Notes: generated by a model not told the origin, from the sequence alone. DNA of 64,000 bases from Iris pallida (GCA_029216955.1 JANAVB010004156.1:1-64000), one strand, 5' to 3'; shown: positions 35,051 to 47,264, numbered from the stretch's first letter. A program made the numbers and translations.

Positions 35051-38000
35051 TGGACCCTTAGGCACAAAGGATGGACAATCAGTAGGAACTTTATTTTGAA
35101 CAACGAGAACCACCTACTGAAGATCAACTGGTCCAAATCGATATTGGAGAGAAAGGTGTATCACGACCAATCTTCATCAGCAAGAATCTCCCAGAAGATG
35201 ATAAACAAAAATTAATTCACCTTATTCGTGAATACATTGGCGTCTTCTCCTGGAGTTACGAAGATATGCCGGAATTAGATCCTCAAATTACAACTCACAA
35301 GCTTAACATCTTGTCGAATGTCAAATCGGTCAAACAATAATAACGGCGATTCAAGCCTGAAATGATGGATACAATTGATGATGAAGTCAAAAAGCTTATA
35401 GCTTGTGGCTTTATCAGAGAAGAACAACATCCTGACTAGGTCGCCAATGTCGTCCCTGTCCAGAGAAAGACCAAAAAAGTTCGAGTTTGCATAGACTTTT
35501 GGGATCTCAATGATGCTTGCCCCAAAGACGAATTCCCTCTCCCAATTACTGATGTTATGATCGACAATACATGTGGATTCGAACAAATTTCTTTTATGGA
35601 TGAATTTTCTGGATATAATCAAATTCGGATGGATCCTGAAGATGAAAAACATACTTTATTTCGTACTCTTCGGGGTGTGTGCTGTTATACGGTCATACCG
35701 TTTGGTCTTAAGAACGCAGGTGCAACTTACCAGCGGGCTATGAGCACTATCTTTCGAGATCATTTACGAAAGACTGTCGAATGCTATGTTGACGACATTG
35801 CTATCAAAAGTCGTCTCAAAGAAGATCATATTCAAGATTTAAGAACTATCTTCAATCTAATACGCCAGCATCAACTCAAAATGAACCCCACCAAGTCTTT
35901 CTTGGGTGTCTCTGGTGGTAAGTTTTTCGGCTTCGTCATTACCTCTAAGGGTATACACGTTGATCCCGCGAAGATCAAAGCCATTCAAGAGATGCGTCCT
36001 CCACGCAACCTAAAAGAGTTACGAGGATTCCAAGGTCGACTTGCGTATATCAGGCGGTTCATTTCAAATTTATCTGGACGTTGCAGACCATTTACTCAAT
36101 TAATGAAGAAAGGTGTATCTTTCGTTTGGATAGAAGAATGTCAACGAGCATTTGATGACATAAAGCGGTATTTAATGAGTCCACCGGTTCTTGTACCACC
36201 GATCTCAGGAATACCTTTTTTAATGTTTGTCCGAGCAATGGATCATTTATTGGGAGCTTTGTTGGCTCAGAAGAACAAGGAAGGTCATGAACAAGCCATC
36301 TACTATCTCAGCCGAACTATGATTGGAGCTGAACATCGTTATAGTCCAGTGGAGAAGGAATGTTTAGCCTTAATGTTTGCTGTTCAGAAGACAAGACATT
36401 ACATCATATGCCAAACTATTCATGTCATATCTCGGGTCAATCCTCTTCGAGTTTTAATGAAGTAGCCAAGCACACTCAATTCTAGACTTGTCACATGGGC
36501 CATATTGCTAGCACAAAATGATATGGTTTATGTTTCTCAAAAGTCTGTGAAAGGCCAAGTACTTGTTGACTTCTTAGCAGCTCATCCTGTCCCTGAGACA
36601 TCTAAACTCTATGATGAGATTCCGGACGAAATATTGGAATCAAATATGATCTCAGAAGAATTTTCTACTTGGAGGTTGTTCTTTGATGGAGCTTCTAGAA
36701 TTCGACCTGGAGGTACTCTTATTGCTGGAGTAGGAATTGTTCTTGTTTCACCCGGTGGATTAACTATTCAAAGGGCCTATTTTTTAGACGAATCATGCTT
36801 TAACAATGTAGCAGAATACAATGCCTTGCTCATTGGACTTCAATTAGCCAAACAATTGAATATTGAATATCTCGAAGTATATGGTGACTCTAAGCTGATT
36901 GTTAATCAGGTTAGAGGCATATATAAAGTCCAACATCAAGATTTGGTACCATACCATGAAGCAGCAGCCAGAATAGCTTCTTCATTCAAAGGATTCTTCA
37001 TCGAACATGTACGTCGCGCATGTAATACAGAAGCTGATGCTTTAGCTAACCTAGCTGCAGTATTGGCAGTTCCAGTCAAAAGACAACAGATGGTTGTTAT
37101 TAATAATAGAGAACTATTCTGTGTTGAAAACAATCATAACATTGAATTCAGCAACCTAATTGAAGTCAATGTCCTTAGCGAGGATTGGAGAGTACCTTTC
37201 ATTGATTTTGCAGTACATGACATATTGCTAGAAGATCCTAAAGAAGCTACAAGTATCCGCCGTCGATCACTTCGATTCTATTATAATCATACTACTAAAA
37301 CTCTCTATCGAAGAACTTTTGATGGATTACTCTTGAGGTGTCTAGCTGGTGATGAAGCAAAGTAGATATTACGTGAAGCTCATGATGGTGTTTGTGGAGC
37401 ACATCAACCTGGTCTTAAACTACAGGATCGTATCCGACGTATGGGCTACTACTGGCCTTCTATGATATCAGATGCTATTGATTATGCAAGGAAATGTCGT
37501 GCGTGTCAAATTCATACAGGTTTCATTCACCAACCGTCGGAATTTCTTCATCCAACTGCAGCCTCATAGCCTTTTGAAGCTTGGGGCATGGATATAATTG
37601 GCCCTATCAATCCTCCTTTATCTAAAGGACATCGGTTCATCTTAGCCATAACCGACTATTTTTCCAAGTGGGCAGAAGCTATACCTTTGGCTGATGTAAA
37701 AACTAGTAGCGTTATCAACTTCATCAAACATCATGTGATATATAGATTTGGTGTCCCTCGCCGAATCATTCATGATAATGGGCCATAATTCATCAGCCAG
37801 ATGTTTTATAGATTCTGTGATGACAACAGAATCAATAATGTTGCCTCAACAGCCTATAATCCTGTGGCTAACGGGTTGGCTGAAGCATTCAACAAGACCA
37901 TTATCAAACTCCTCAAAAAGTTTGTCTCTATCAACAAACGTAATTGGAGTGATAAACTTGGAGAATATCTATGGGCATATGGCACTACTGGCCGTAACCC

Positions 38001-38442
38001 CACAGGTTGTACACCTTTTTCTCTGGTGTATGGATATGAAGCGATACTACCTTTGGAGATTCAAATTCCATCATTGAGGATCGCTATTGCTAATGAGCTT
38101 ACTACAGACAATAATGATCGTCTTCGGCTTCAGGAATTGGAGGCACTCGATAAGAAAAGGTTATTGGCTCAACAACACATTGAAATTTATCAGGCACAGA
38201 TTTCAAAAGCTTTCAATCGCAAAGTCAGAGTGCGAACATTTCAAGAAGGCGAGTTGGTTCTTACAGTCAGACGTCCTATGACTATGACACATATGAGCAA
38301 AGGCAAGTTTGAGGCAAAATGGAAAGGACCGTATGTGATAAATAAAGTCTTCTCTAATGGAGCCTATCAATTAACAGATATGGACGGCAGAGTTGCTATG
38401 ATGCCCATCAATGGCAAATTTCTCAAGAAATATTATGTATAA
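35051..38442 (+). pseudogene. pol: RT, RNase H, archaeal-type RNase H and integrase of element C
   Basis: RT with YVDD at 35785-35796, connection/RNase H (36150-36600), second RNase H (36655-37070; FDGAS, VAEYNA, YGDSK, EADAL) and integrase (37366-38442; GMDIIG, HDNGP, GLAEAF), ending FLKKYYV as in B. At least nine nonsense codons interrupt it: 35059, 35083, 35338, 35341, 35437, 36463, 37363, 37567 and 37786. By comparison with B nearly all replace TGG, CAA or CAG, i.e. single C-to-T or G-to-A changes. Frame is otherwise well kept, so decay was mainly by transition mutations. Confidence 0.92.
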
Positions 38443-38525
38443 AGACAAAATGTACTTTATTTTCAGAGACATGATGTAAATAAAAGTTCATTTTTTATTC
38501 AAAAGCAGAATTGAATTACATAATA

Positions 38526-38814
38526 TTAAGGATGGGGAGGAGGCCCTGATCCTTCATGATTAAATACATAGTTCGCCAAACGTTCAAGCATCTCATTGCC
38601 AGAACTCACGAAAAACTCGCAAGCAGCCATCCTAAATGCTTCTTCTTCGGCAGTCTTTCCGGGTTCCACTAACTTTCAAATCCTGTCCTAGCGCAAGAGG
38701 AACAGTTGAGCCTTTGCCTCTTTCTTTCCGAGAAGGCACAAGAGGCTCAGTAGGGAGTATCTCGGTTTCTTCTTTGATCTTCGAAGCATGTAAATCTTTG
38801 GAAGACATTTTCAT
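38526..38814 (-). pseudogene. Antisense accessory gene gamma of element C (frameshifted)
   Basis: It begins MKMSSKD, close to the MRMSSED of B, and ends with a 45-residue block homologous to B (PGKTAEEEAFRMAACEFF, NYVFN, EGSGP). A frameshift near 38665-38690 separates the halves. Its TAA (38526-38528) is 84 bases from the pol stop, tail to tail. The C-terminal homology with many silent differences argues that this was a real protein-coding gene in the common ancestor. Confidence 0.65.
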
Positions 38815-38856
38815 ACAGAAAGGAAAGAGATTGGCAATATCTACAAAAGTTTTGTT

Positions 38857-38866
38857 CTATTTATAG
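38857..38866 (-). promoter_or_regulatory. TATA box of antisense gene gamma, element C
   Basis: On the minus strand CTATAAATAG ends 42 bases before the ATG at 38814. Confidence 0.65.
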
Positions 38867-39590
38867 GCAAAACAACTAGGTAATCGGCTTCGAGAACTGA
38901 TGCAACTTTTGGAAAGAAGCACAACTATTTGTTCATTTCTAACGATTCATTCATAACCGACCATTCATTATCCCTTTTCCGAAACTGACGTGACTATTCA
39001 CTCATTTATTCTTTTCTTCGAGAGTCTAAAAGGCCATTCATTCATTCAATATTTTTTCCTCGGAAATCGAAGTGAATAATCACTCATTTATTTATCATAA
39101 TGAGAATCCATGTCTCTAAATTTCAAATAGCCACGTCAAACAACTTGCCATATTCGCATTCTCTCTGCATTCTGCTATCTATGTCAGCATATCAAAAAAT
39201 CTTTGAATTATAAAAAAGAAGAATAATGAGACAATCATTTCTTTATTTCTTCTTTAAAAACAAAGATACATCATGATAAAAATCAATTACAACTTTGTTT
39301 TTCATTCTAATGAAGGTCTATTACATCTTTGGATCTTCCCATTGATAAATGAAGGTCTATTACATCTTTGGATCTTCTTATTTGTTGGTGGCAATTTCTT
39401 GTCGTCTCGGCCTGAAACAACGAGCCAGATAATAGAATTCACTCTAGTCTTCTCTCTCAGAAAGACGAGAGGAGAACTCCAGAGTGCAGCAGCCCAAAGA
39501 TGAGCTGCTGTCAATACAACTGGTGGAAGGAGAAAACCCGCCAAGAGAACTAGGAACGAGATCACCCTTGTGATACAATTCCTAATTCGG
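38867..39590 (-). other. Spacer between antisense beta and gamma, element C
   Basis: No intact ORF is conserved with B. It includes a tandem duplication of about 45 bases (39308-39345 and 39350-39385, containing GAAGGTCTATTACATCTTTG) and then a block related to 29740-29930 of B. Confidence 0.5.
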
Positions 39591-40195
39591 TCACTCCACC
39601 ATCCAACTCTCATGTATAAAGGCTCTTCCTACCATCTGAGGAAGACCCTTCTTAACATGAAGAGTCCTGACCTGTCTGATTTGAGTGTCAGAACCATATG
39701 AGCTGCCTGATGTAGGTGTCAAAAGAATGTTCCCTGCAACATCTAAATCACCAATACGAGTTCTGAAGAAGCTCGCTAACCAAGTCCATGTAAATGTCAA
39801 TAGAATAGGAGAAGTTAGCAGAAATCTATCAGTCAGCAGTACGCACCAACAAACTGGCGTACATCAGTATGTGCCTATAAACTGGCGCACATCAGTATGC
39901 GCCTACAAACAGGCACACATCAGTATGCGCCTACAAACTGGTGCACATCAGTATGCGCCTACAAATAGGCGCACATCAGCAATACGCCTACGAATAAGCG
40001 CATATTAGCACTAAACACTGATCAAACAGGCGTATGACAGCAATATGTGGCTCTAATCAGAGCTAAAACATTTGACCATAGTGTGCGCCTATTTTGAGAA
40101 ATAGTTACCGCAGACTTACTAGTTTTTGAAGACACAACATGCAAACAAATAGTGTCAGAATGAAGTAGCGCAAGTGAAGCCTTGTGGGAAGACAT
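39591..40195 (-). CDS. Antisense accessory gene beta of element C, spliced (about 86 aa)
   Basis: ATG at 40195. Exon 1 has 76 bases (40195-40120) and ends before GTAAGT; the intron is 40119-39776; exon 2 is 39775-39591. As in B, exon 1 leaves one base of a codon (phase 1) and the frame continues into SFFRTRIGDLD. The acceptor (GGTTAG) has a weak pyrimidine tract, so its exact position is less certain than in B. Exon 2 stops earlier than in B (after ESWMVE), perhaps by mutation. The upstream TATA-like TTTAAAAAGG (about 40238-40247) is weak. Confidence 0.5.
39776..40119 (-). other. Intron of antisense beta in C, built of GGCGCA/TGCGCC repeats
   Basis: 344 bases. 39845-40030 is a tandem array of about six units of roughly 31 bases, with ACTGGCGCACATCAGTATG then CGCCTACAA. 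The GCGC core corresponds to the LTR word of this family (TTGCGCC), not to the TTTACGC of B. Confidence 0.6.
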
Positions 40196-40523
40196 TTGTT
40201 TGAGAGAGTATGAATTATTCTTTCATTTCTAGATGTCCTTTTTAAAGAGGTTAAAGATGAGGTGGGTGCATTGTTCTAGGATTCTATTCTAGGAAAGAAC
40301 TGAAAATAAGCATCTAAAAGTGTGTAACGGCTGCCACGTATTCCTCAAAAGAAACAGTAAAATGAAGAATCAGCTAAAAGAATATGTCCATGAGCACCAT
40401 TTGAAGTTACAGCCACACAATATCAGAAATTTTAAAATTTTATTTGCATAAAGATTGGTGGACCCCTACAACCAAGGACATGAGAGCAAAATAACAAAAG
40501 TTGTTCTCATTAAGAAAAGAACA

Positions 40524-40799
40524 TTATTTTTTGCCTTTGCCTTCATCAGTCTGACGAAGGGCGGCGTCCAACTCTTGCATGGTACAGATCCGAGCGACGC
40601 ATCATGTTGAGAAATCCTGCTGAATTGGCGTGCTCCTCAGAGGATGATCCACCACTCGAGCGATTGAAGACTGGCGGAGTTAAACCGAAACAGTTCAGAA
40701 AGTTTACTGTCCTCAAAGCTGGGTCAGCCTCGAACAAAAATGTGCAATATCTTATCTCGCTTTAGGAGACTTGGTTGTGGTGTCAGCATTGGTCTCCAT
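40524..40799 (-). pseudogene. Antisense accessory gene alpha of element C (broken)
   Basis: The ATG is at 40799 with a Lys/Thr-rich start. There is an early TAA after 15 codons (40754-40752), then, in another frame, the conserved FGLTPPVFNRS block and MMRRSD. After a one-base shift the end QELDAALRQTDEGKG matches the C-terminus of alpha in B. TATATA at 40863-40868 lies about 65 bases upstream. Confidence 0.6.
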
Positions 40800-40862
40800 C
40801 TTTTTCTTCTTGGAAACTATTGAAGAACAGAAGTGAAGACCAAAGTACGGAGATCAACTACA

Positions 40863-40868
40863 TATATA
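40863..40868 (-). promoter_or_regulatory. TATA-like box of antisense gene alpha, element C
   Basis: The minus strand reads GCTATATATGTAG. The position corresponds to the TATA of alpha in B, though the box is slightly further from the ATG. Confidence 0.45.
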
Positions 40869-41069
40869 GCAACAAATTGACTCTTCATATTCCTCATGGG
40901 AAACTGAAATCAATAAAACTCCGGAAGACGAAGAGAAGATTGAATATTTTCGAGAAAGGTATTTAATCATGATGACCGAGCATGAGACCGGCGCAACCTG
41001 ACTTAGTCAAACATTTATAAATTCAAAGTATTCCAAAACTTTGCAATGTCTTTAAGTTTTGAAAATTTT

Positions 41070-41080
41070 GAAGGGGATCT
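41070..41080 (+). other. Polypurine tract of element C
   Basis: GAAGGGGATCT lies directly before the LTR start at 41081, parallel to the tract of B. A GGCGCAA word lies 75 bases upstream (40990-40996). Confidence 0.8.
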
Positions 41081-41990
41081 TATAGAGCCTAAAAATCAAG
41101 TTGTGCCTTCAATATACTGATCAGTGATCAAGTTGCACCCCAAAAATTAAGTTGCGCCACTGATATGAAGCAGACTGCGCCACCGATCAGATTGTGCCTG
41201 ATATCAGACTGCACCCAATCTTTTTGTGCCAAAGCCTACGTGGCATCTGACACTTAATGGTCATCATTACCTGACCATACTGACGACTGATACAACAGAA
41301 AACGAGGAAAATATCTTCGAATCCTGTGAATTGTGCCGCTCAAGGAAAAGTTGGTGGACAGCTATCTTGTACACTTCGTGAGTTGCACCCAAGCGCAATC
41401 TAAACAAAATCCTTAGTTGCGCATGTGCACAACCTGAACGACTTTGGATCAGAAGCTGCCACGTGTGTAGGCGCCGCTCAAATCAAGTGCAGTTTGACTT
41501 GTTGACTGAAGCTCGCACAACCTGATAAAGTTGAGACAATTTACATTCTAAAGCAGGATGACGTGGCGCACATGCCACTAATCTCTCAAGACATGTCTAC
41601 TATCTTGTACACGACCATGCGTATCTCAATCATACGATGCCATAAATACAGTTAGTACACGATTGACAACTGAATGAAAGTTGGCACAACAGAAGGTTGG
41701 CGCAATCTAGTATGGTACAATCCAGCCCCGCGCACATCAGAATAACTGCTAAAACAGTTATTTTCTGAACTCTATAAATAGAGTTTCCAATCATCATCGA
41801 AAAAGGGAGAAACTCTTGCAAAATTGCTGCTGCATTCTCCAGAGGCTACAGTCTTCAAGTTCACATAGTCCAAGGGATAAAGTGATCGTCTTCTGATCAG
41901 ATTCCTAAAGTTGTACTTCCCCAGAATTCATTGTACTTTGTACTCTTTTATAAGTTTGGAATAAAACAAATTATTTTGTTTTTGCAAACA
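41081..41990 (+). repeat. 3' LTR of element C
   Basis: 910 bp. It starts TATAGAGCC (TG changed to TA) and ends GCAAACA. TATAAATA at 41773. Several TTGCGCC words of the 5' copy appear here as TTGTGCC or TTGCACC, i.e. CG lost by transition. Confidence 0.85.
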
Positions 41991-42250
41991 TTAGATATGT
42001 AAACCCCCTAAAAATCTAGGAATTTTTTATTTATTTATCGATATTTTTATTTATTTGGTTAATTTTAATATTTACCTGATACTTGATTACTTTATATGTG
42101 TGAAGTGTACGTATATTTTATAGGTTGAGAAATTATTATTTTTTTGCTAAAAATATATTTTTACTTAAGAAGTTATTTTAAAATAATTCTTGAATTTTAG
42201 GACTTTTAGGACTTTCTTATGAATTTATTGGATTTCTTTTACCTAATATT

Positions 42251-42255
<5 letters not shown>

Positions 42256-42306
<51 letters not shown>
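42256..42306 (+). repeat. (TA)n microsatellite
   Basis: About 51 bases of TA dinucleotides. Confidence 0.95.
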
Positions 42307-42312
<6 letters not shown>

Positions 42313-42926
42313 TAAAGAAAAAAATTTGAGCGACAATGTTCCTTGGAACAATACCCTCCAAATGCAGACCCGAGCCCCCCTACATATATATACATTTATA
42401 TATCATAAAAAAAAACCCTAGCCACCCTCAAGCCCCGTGCACGTGATGCCACCCGTCGCTGGCGACCTCGGCTGCGTCGGAGTTGCGCGCAGGCAGCAGC
42501 ACCGCAACGGCAACACGGCAGCAGCAGTAATGCAGAGCATGAGCAAACTTAGCGAAGCCAACTTTGAGGTAATTTTTCTCCCTCATCGTTTGGTCGTTTT
42601 TCGATATATAAAATTGTACCTTTAGACAACCTAATGACCTACCAATCCTTCAAGTGTTTTTTTATTAATTTACGATGTACGTGAAGAAAATCGAGTTCCA
42701 AAATCAAGAAAAATTACAATTTCCTGGGCACAGAAAATGTCCCAAAGTGCTATTTTGGAAGTCATTTTTCGGAACGAATATCAAGGAATTCGAAAATCTA
42801 CCTGAAACGACTTGTAGACAACTTTTATAAGATCAAAACCTTATTTATAGTTTTAATTTAAGTTTATTATTTTATGTTATAATTCAGTTCCAAATCGGCA
42901 AAAAAATAGTTTATAAAAATCAAGAT

Positions 42927-43150
42927 TTCTTCGATACGGAGTCCTTTCCGACAAATCAGACAACTTGGTCGCGAACCATTGCATCGAAAGGTGCGTATGG
43001 ACTTCGAACACGTGTGGGATTTGACAGAACTCGTATTGGTTGCGTTTGCACGACGAATTTGAGGCGTATCCATAAAAAACCACCGTATCGGTGATTTTGT
43101 AAATCAATCCATCACTTCGTGCACGCTGGTCACATCACGATGAAACTTGC
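42927..43150 (+). repeat. Dispersed repeat, copy 2 (partner 11285-11510)
   Basis: Parallel to 11285-11510, with the same order of words (GCATCGAA, ACGTGTGGG, TTTGAC, CGAATTTGA, GCGTATCC, CACCGTATCGG). Confidence 0.6.
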
Positions 43151-43153
43151 ACA

Positions 43154-43819
43154 TGTAAGCCCCCTGATTTTTTGATAATATTTTTAATTATTTTAATATG
43201 AATATTTAATATTAAATTATATTTTAAAGTCAATAATGACTATAGTAGTACTTTAACTTAGCTTTGATTTTTGAAGCACAATAATTATCAATTTCTCAAA
43301 TCTAATTTCATATTTGAATTCTAGACAAGTTCACCATCGGTTTGATATATCATGTCCCATCCAAATATGTTCCCTTGTACTATATTTTTTATGTACAAAT
43401 TTAGGGATAAAATAATCATTTTAGTCTCTACAGTAAAATTTGACTAGTTTTCCAAATAGCAATTAAGGCCCAACTCCGATCCAAATCATTTGACCCAATA
43501 TATGGTTTTCACCCATTTCGAGCATATTACGCACATGCCAATATTGTGTCACTCAATTAAGTTCTCATGTGCTAATTATTTTTTAAATAGCACATAAGGC
43601 CCATATAGTGTAATTTCGGTATCAGAATCAATTAGAATTATTTTTGGGACCTAACCCTAGTCAACCCAACTTAGTGAGAACCATCCTAGGTTGCCAACCC
43701 ATAGTGGAACCATATTAGATTGATTTAACTCAAATTAAGTGCAGCCATGTGCCACAAATCCTTGCATCTTTGACTTAACCAAACAACCTATCTAAATATG
43801 GAAACTAATGTGCACCTAT
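43154..43819 (+). repeat. Possible LTR start of a further element (G)
   Basis: It starts TGTAAGCCCCCTGATTTTTTG. The following ATAATTTTTAATTATTTTAAT style resembles the start of the D LTR. It is interrupted at 43820 by the end of E1. There are no ORFs. Confidence 0.3.
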
Positions 43820-44106
43820 TGTCACGACCCGCTCCCGAATAATCGAATACGAGTCAGACACGCCCAGTCTACGTTGTAGACTCAAGATAGTAAGCTATAC
43901 TAAGTGTCTTAAGAACTCAAAGTAATATCATAAAATCACATCACAACGTCTAGTACGTCCCAGAGTACATCACAATACACCACCACAAGTCTAGCCATTA
44001 TTACACCTTTTACCACTAAGTCGGAGACAAATCCAGAGACAGAAATAAAGGTTTTAGTCCACATCCACAAGTACCATTACAATACAATAAAAGTAGTCTA
44101 CTAGAC
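43820..44106 (-). repeat. LTR fragment E1, left piece
   Basis: On the minus strand it ends GCGGGTCGTGACA, the terminal sequence also seen in D and E2. It continues at 54932 after the D insertion. Homologous to 56195-56460. Confidence 0.65.
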
Positions 44107-45112
44107 TGTAGCACCCAGTTTTCCAAATGAAGGTAATTTCGAAATTTCGTGTTTATAATTATTTTAATAATGATATTTAATTCATGATATAATTTTTGGT
44201 GATTTTAAATTATTTTAAAATTATTTAAATCAATGACTTGTGGTTTTGGCGTTTTGCTAGTGAAACCCTAGAGACTGTTTGACCTAGATATTTTAATTAA
44301 GATATTTTAATGTCATTTTTGGCCTAAGGATATTTTGCATTTGACCTCTTTGAATTATTTTGATATTATTTTATTATTTATGATTTTGTTTTGGGATTAT
44401 TTGAGTCGGGTTCGAATTTCATCTCAATCCGACTTGTAACGGGGACCCGGGGTAACTTAGACTCTAGTTGGACCCATGCATTAGTTAGCCATGGCCCACA
44501 TTTTAATTAGTCATGTTAGAAAGATTAGTCATAATCCTAATTATTAGGTTAACCATTTAGAGTTTTTATTTTGACCCTTTTATCCCCAAATCCTAACCAA
44601 AATTGTTTTAAACACTTGTAACTAAGGGAGGGGCAAACTTGTAATATTCAATGAGGGGGGGGATAACCATTGTGGCCGGCCCTAATAGGACTCCCATCTC
44701 ATTTCCTTTCTTTGAGAAGTCTTCTTCCCCAAGTGCTCTCAAGCTCTCCCAAGGAAGAAGCCTTTCTCCTTGGATTTTCTCTCCTTTAGGTAATATTTCC
44801 TTCTCTTTTATTTCTCCATTTTGCATTTAGGAAAGTTTTAACAATAGGAATGACCCCCATTGTTGTGTCCCTATTTTATGTCCTCTTGTGTCCATTATGT
44901 GTCCTTTAGGGATTTCTATTGTATTATTGTTGTGTCTTGTGTTCATGGGAAAAACCCCCAAACTTGGACACACTTTATATTTAAAATATTGATTAAATGA
45001 ATTAATTCATATTAAATCTCAGATTTGAATATGTAGAGATGTGTTCTTGAGTAATTTACATTTCATTCATGTATCTATTATAGATGTGTTCATGTTACAT
45101 ATATAGATTTGC

Positions 45113-45334
<222 letters not shown>

Positions 45335-47175
45335 AATGAGAGTGTATCTATATTTATATATGTAATAAATGGTTCATGATGATTATATAATCAAGTTTGT
45401 GAGTATGGTTCCTCATATTATTATTGTCATTATTGTTGTGGATAATTAGGATATATATTGTGTATTCTTTTGGCTCAAACTATCTAAATCCGTCATGATT
45501 TTTATCCACGTTTTTAATTTCAGCCCTAACTTAGAAATGTCATAACTTCTAGCTCAAAGCTCGGTTTAATCTTCTGTTTTTTTTAAAAGAATCGTATTGA
45601 AGTTAGCTTTCCAAAAACATGTACTAATAGGCCTAATTCTTTCTGTAACTTTTTGGAGAATTATTTGAGTGTCAGCTGTATGAAAGATAAACGCGTTCTC
45701 GATGTTTTCGCGATTCCGGGAGTTTCCGAAAACGAAAACGCGATCCGTTTGAAGTTACGGAAAGCTAACACATAGATCTATAACATACTTTAATCCTAGA
45801 TTTTAATTCATGCTGAGATGGTACAGTATTGAATATTAGTAGGAGTTACTATTCGGCATATACATTTTGTGCACCCTTGTGTGTATTATAATATTCTATT
45901 TGATTTTAACCCATGTTAATGTATATACATTATGTAATTAAATAGAGAATGTAAGCATGAGTAAATGGTTAAATAAATGATGTATGAGGTGTAAGTATCC
46001 TATCTAATGTAAGCATGTATAAGTATGGCTTGTAATGAATATGTAGGTTCCATAGTATGTAATGTATGGTGCATATAGTAGTGCAAGAGAATAAATGAAT
46101 GATGAATGAATGCAAGCATGAATATAATGTAATAATAGATGTAATGTATGCAATATACAAGTTAATGAGATGTAATGTTCTATGTTAACACAAATCCTAT
46201 ATTACCTCATGTACCCCCTTACACTATGTTGACACTATCACACTTGACACTTTGTTCACTTACACTTTGACACTCTTTGATATGTATACACTATGTATGC
46301 CCATTTAACCCTCACTTGCCCTTTGCCATGTTCACATACACACACATAGCCTCTTAAATAAGTATTTATGAATATAGTTAACTTAGCTATGTATGTATAT
46401 TATATATATGTTAGCATATTGTGTTGTAATATATAAGTTTATATAACCATTTGAAATGCCATGATTATAGACCTAATGTTGAATACCAATATATGCATGT
46501 GTATATATGTGTAGACATATATAGCTTAAAGTAATAGATTACCTAGTGTATATCCAATGTGTATTCTTGCCTATTTGAATATTGAATAATTGCATGCTAT
46601 ATAGAGTTGGGTGTATGTTGGCTTGTATAGCCTTGTATTGATGTGTGCTTGCTAGGATAGTCTTGGTTAGGCCTAGTAAGACTTGTTGGGTTAGGACATG
46701 ACCTAGTTTGACCTAGTTTGACTAGTGCAGTTGACCAGAGTTGACCAAGGGTTGACTTTGGCCTAGTTTGACCTAGATTCATATAGAATGCATTGTAGTA
46801 CTTTATATTACCCTTCTGGACATGTTGTGACTTGTGCTGTTCTAATTAGGAGCCAGACACCTCTCCTCAGAAAGTATCTTTACCTTGGACATTCAGATAT
46901 CAGGCGAGTACATTCTCTGATCATTTCATATCCTGCTTAGAATTATTTCCTGTATTAAATTACTTTACTTGTACTGTCACGTTGGTCACACGGATTGGTA
47001 CTATATAGATCCCTTCTTGAGATGTTATCCTTAGGGAGCATCGGGTACTCTATGTTCTGTGTATTTCACTTACATGGCGTATCACTATGCTTCGTTGGTT
47101 CTTCGATCACTTGTGACATATACTCTTATGATCACAGAGTCTTCCTGGAATCCTTATCCCATTTATGGGTCTACT

Positions 47176-47264
47176 ATGTACCACCCTTCGGGGGCTACCA
47201 CCCTTCGGCGGCTACCACCCTTCGGGGGCTTACCACCCTTCGGGGGCTACCACCCTTCGGAGGT
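47176..47264 (+). repeat. Minisatellite CTACCACCCTTCGGGGG, five units
   Basis: Units of 17-18 bases. The 3' LTR has three units (54128-54184). Confidence 0.9.

Larger units (their letters stand above)
16672..41990 (+). mobile_element. Tat-type Ty3/gypsy retrotransposon C, interrupted by element B
   Basis: LTRs at 16672-17566 and 41081-41990 enclose a primer site, gag, protease, G-patch, RT, two RNase H domains, integrase and an antisense gene cassette. The net length without B is about 13 kb. The flanks TTGGA and TTAGA differ by one G-to-A change. The two LTRs differ at many sites, mostly C/T and G/A, and pol carries at least nine nonsense codons. The element is therefore older than B, which sits inside its gag. 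Its LTRs and its gag head differ from the A/B family, but the gene order and the antisense cassette are the same. Confidence 0.9.
41998..43153 (+). repeat. Possible left part of a long LTR (F-like)
   Basis: It starts TGTAAACCCCCTAAAAATC, the style of the Del-type LTR starts in this window. It has a TA microsatellite, a TATA-like region (42385-42405), a leader with CCCTAGCCACCC and a GC-rich patch (42430-42560), then the 220-base repeat. It is cut at 43153 by what looks like another LTR start. No gene is supported; the ORF at 42437-42625 is GC-patch translation. Boundaries are tentative. Confidence 0.35.

Noticed and set aside
42437..42625. Short ORF in a GC-rich patch as a cellular gene
   Set aside because: It sits in an LTR-like leader region; the counterpart at 10780-10890 does not keep the frame.
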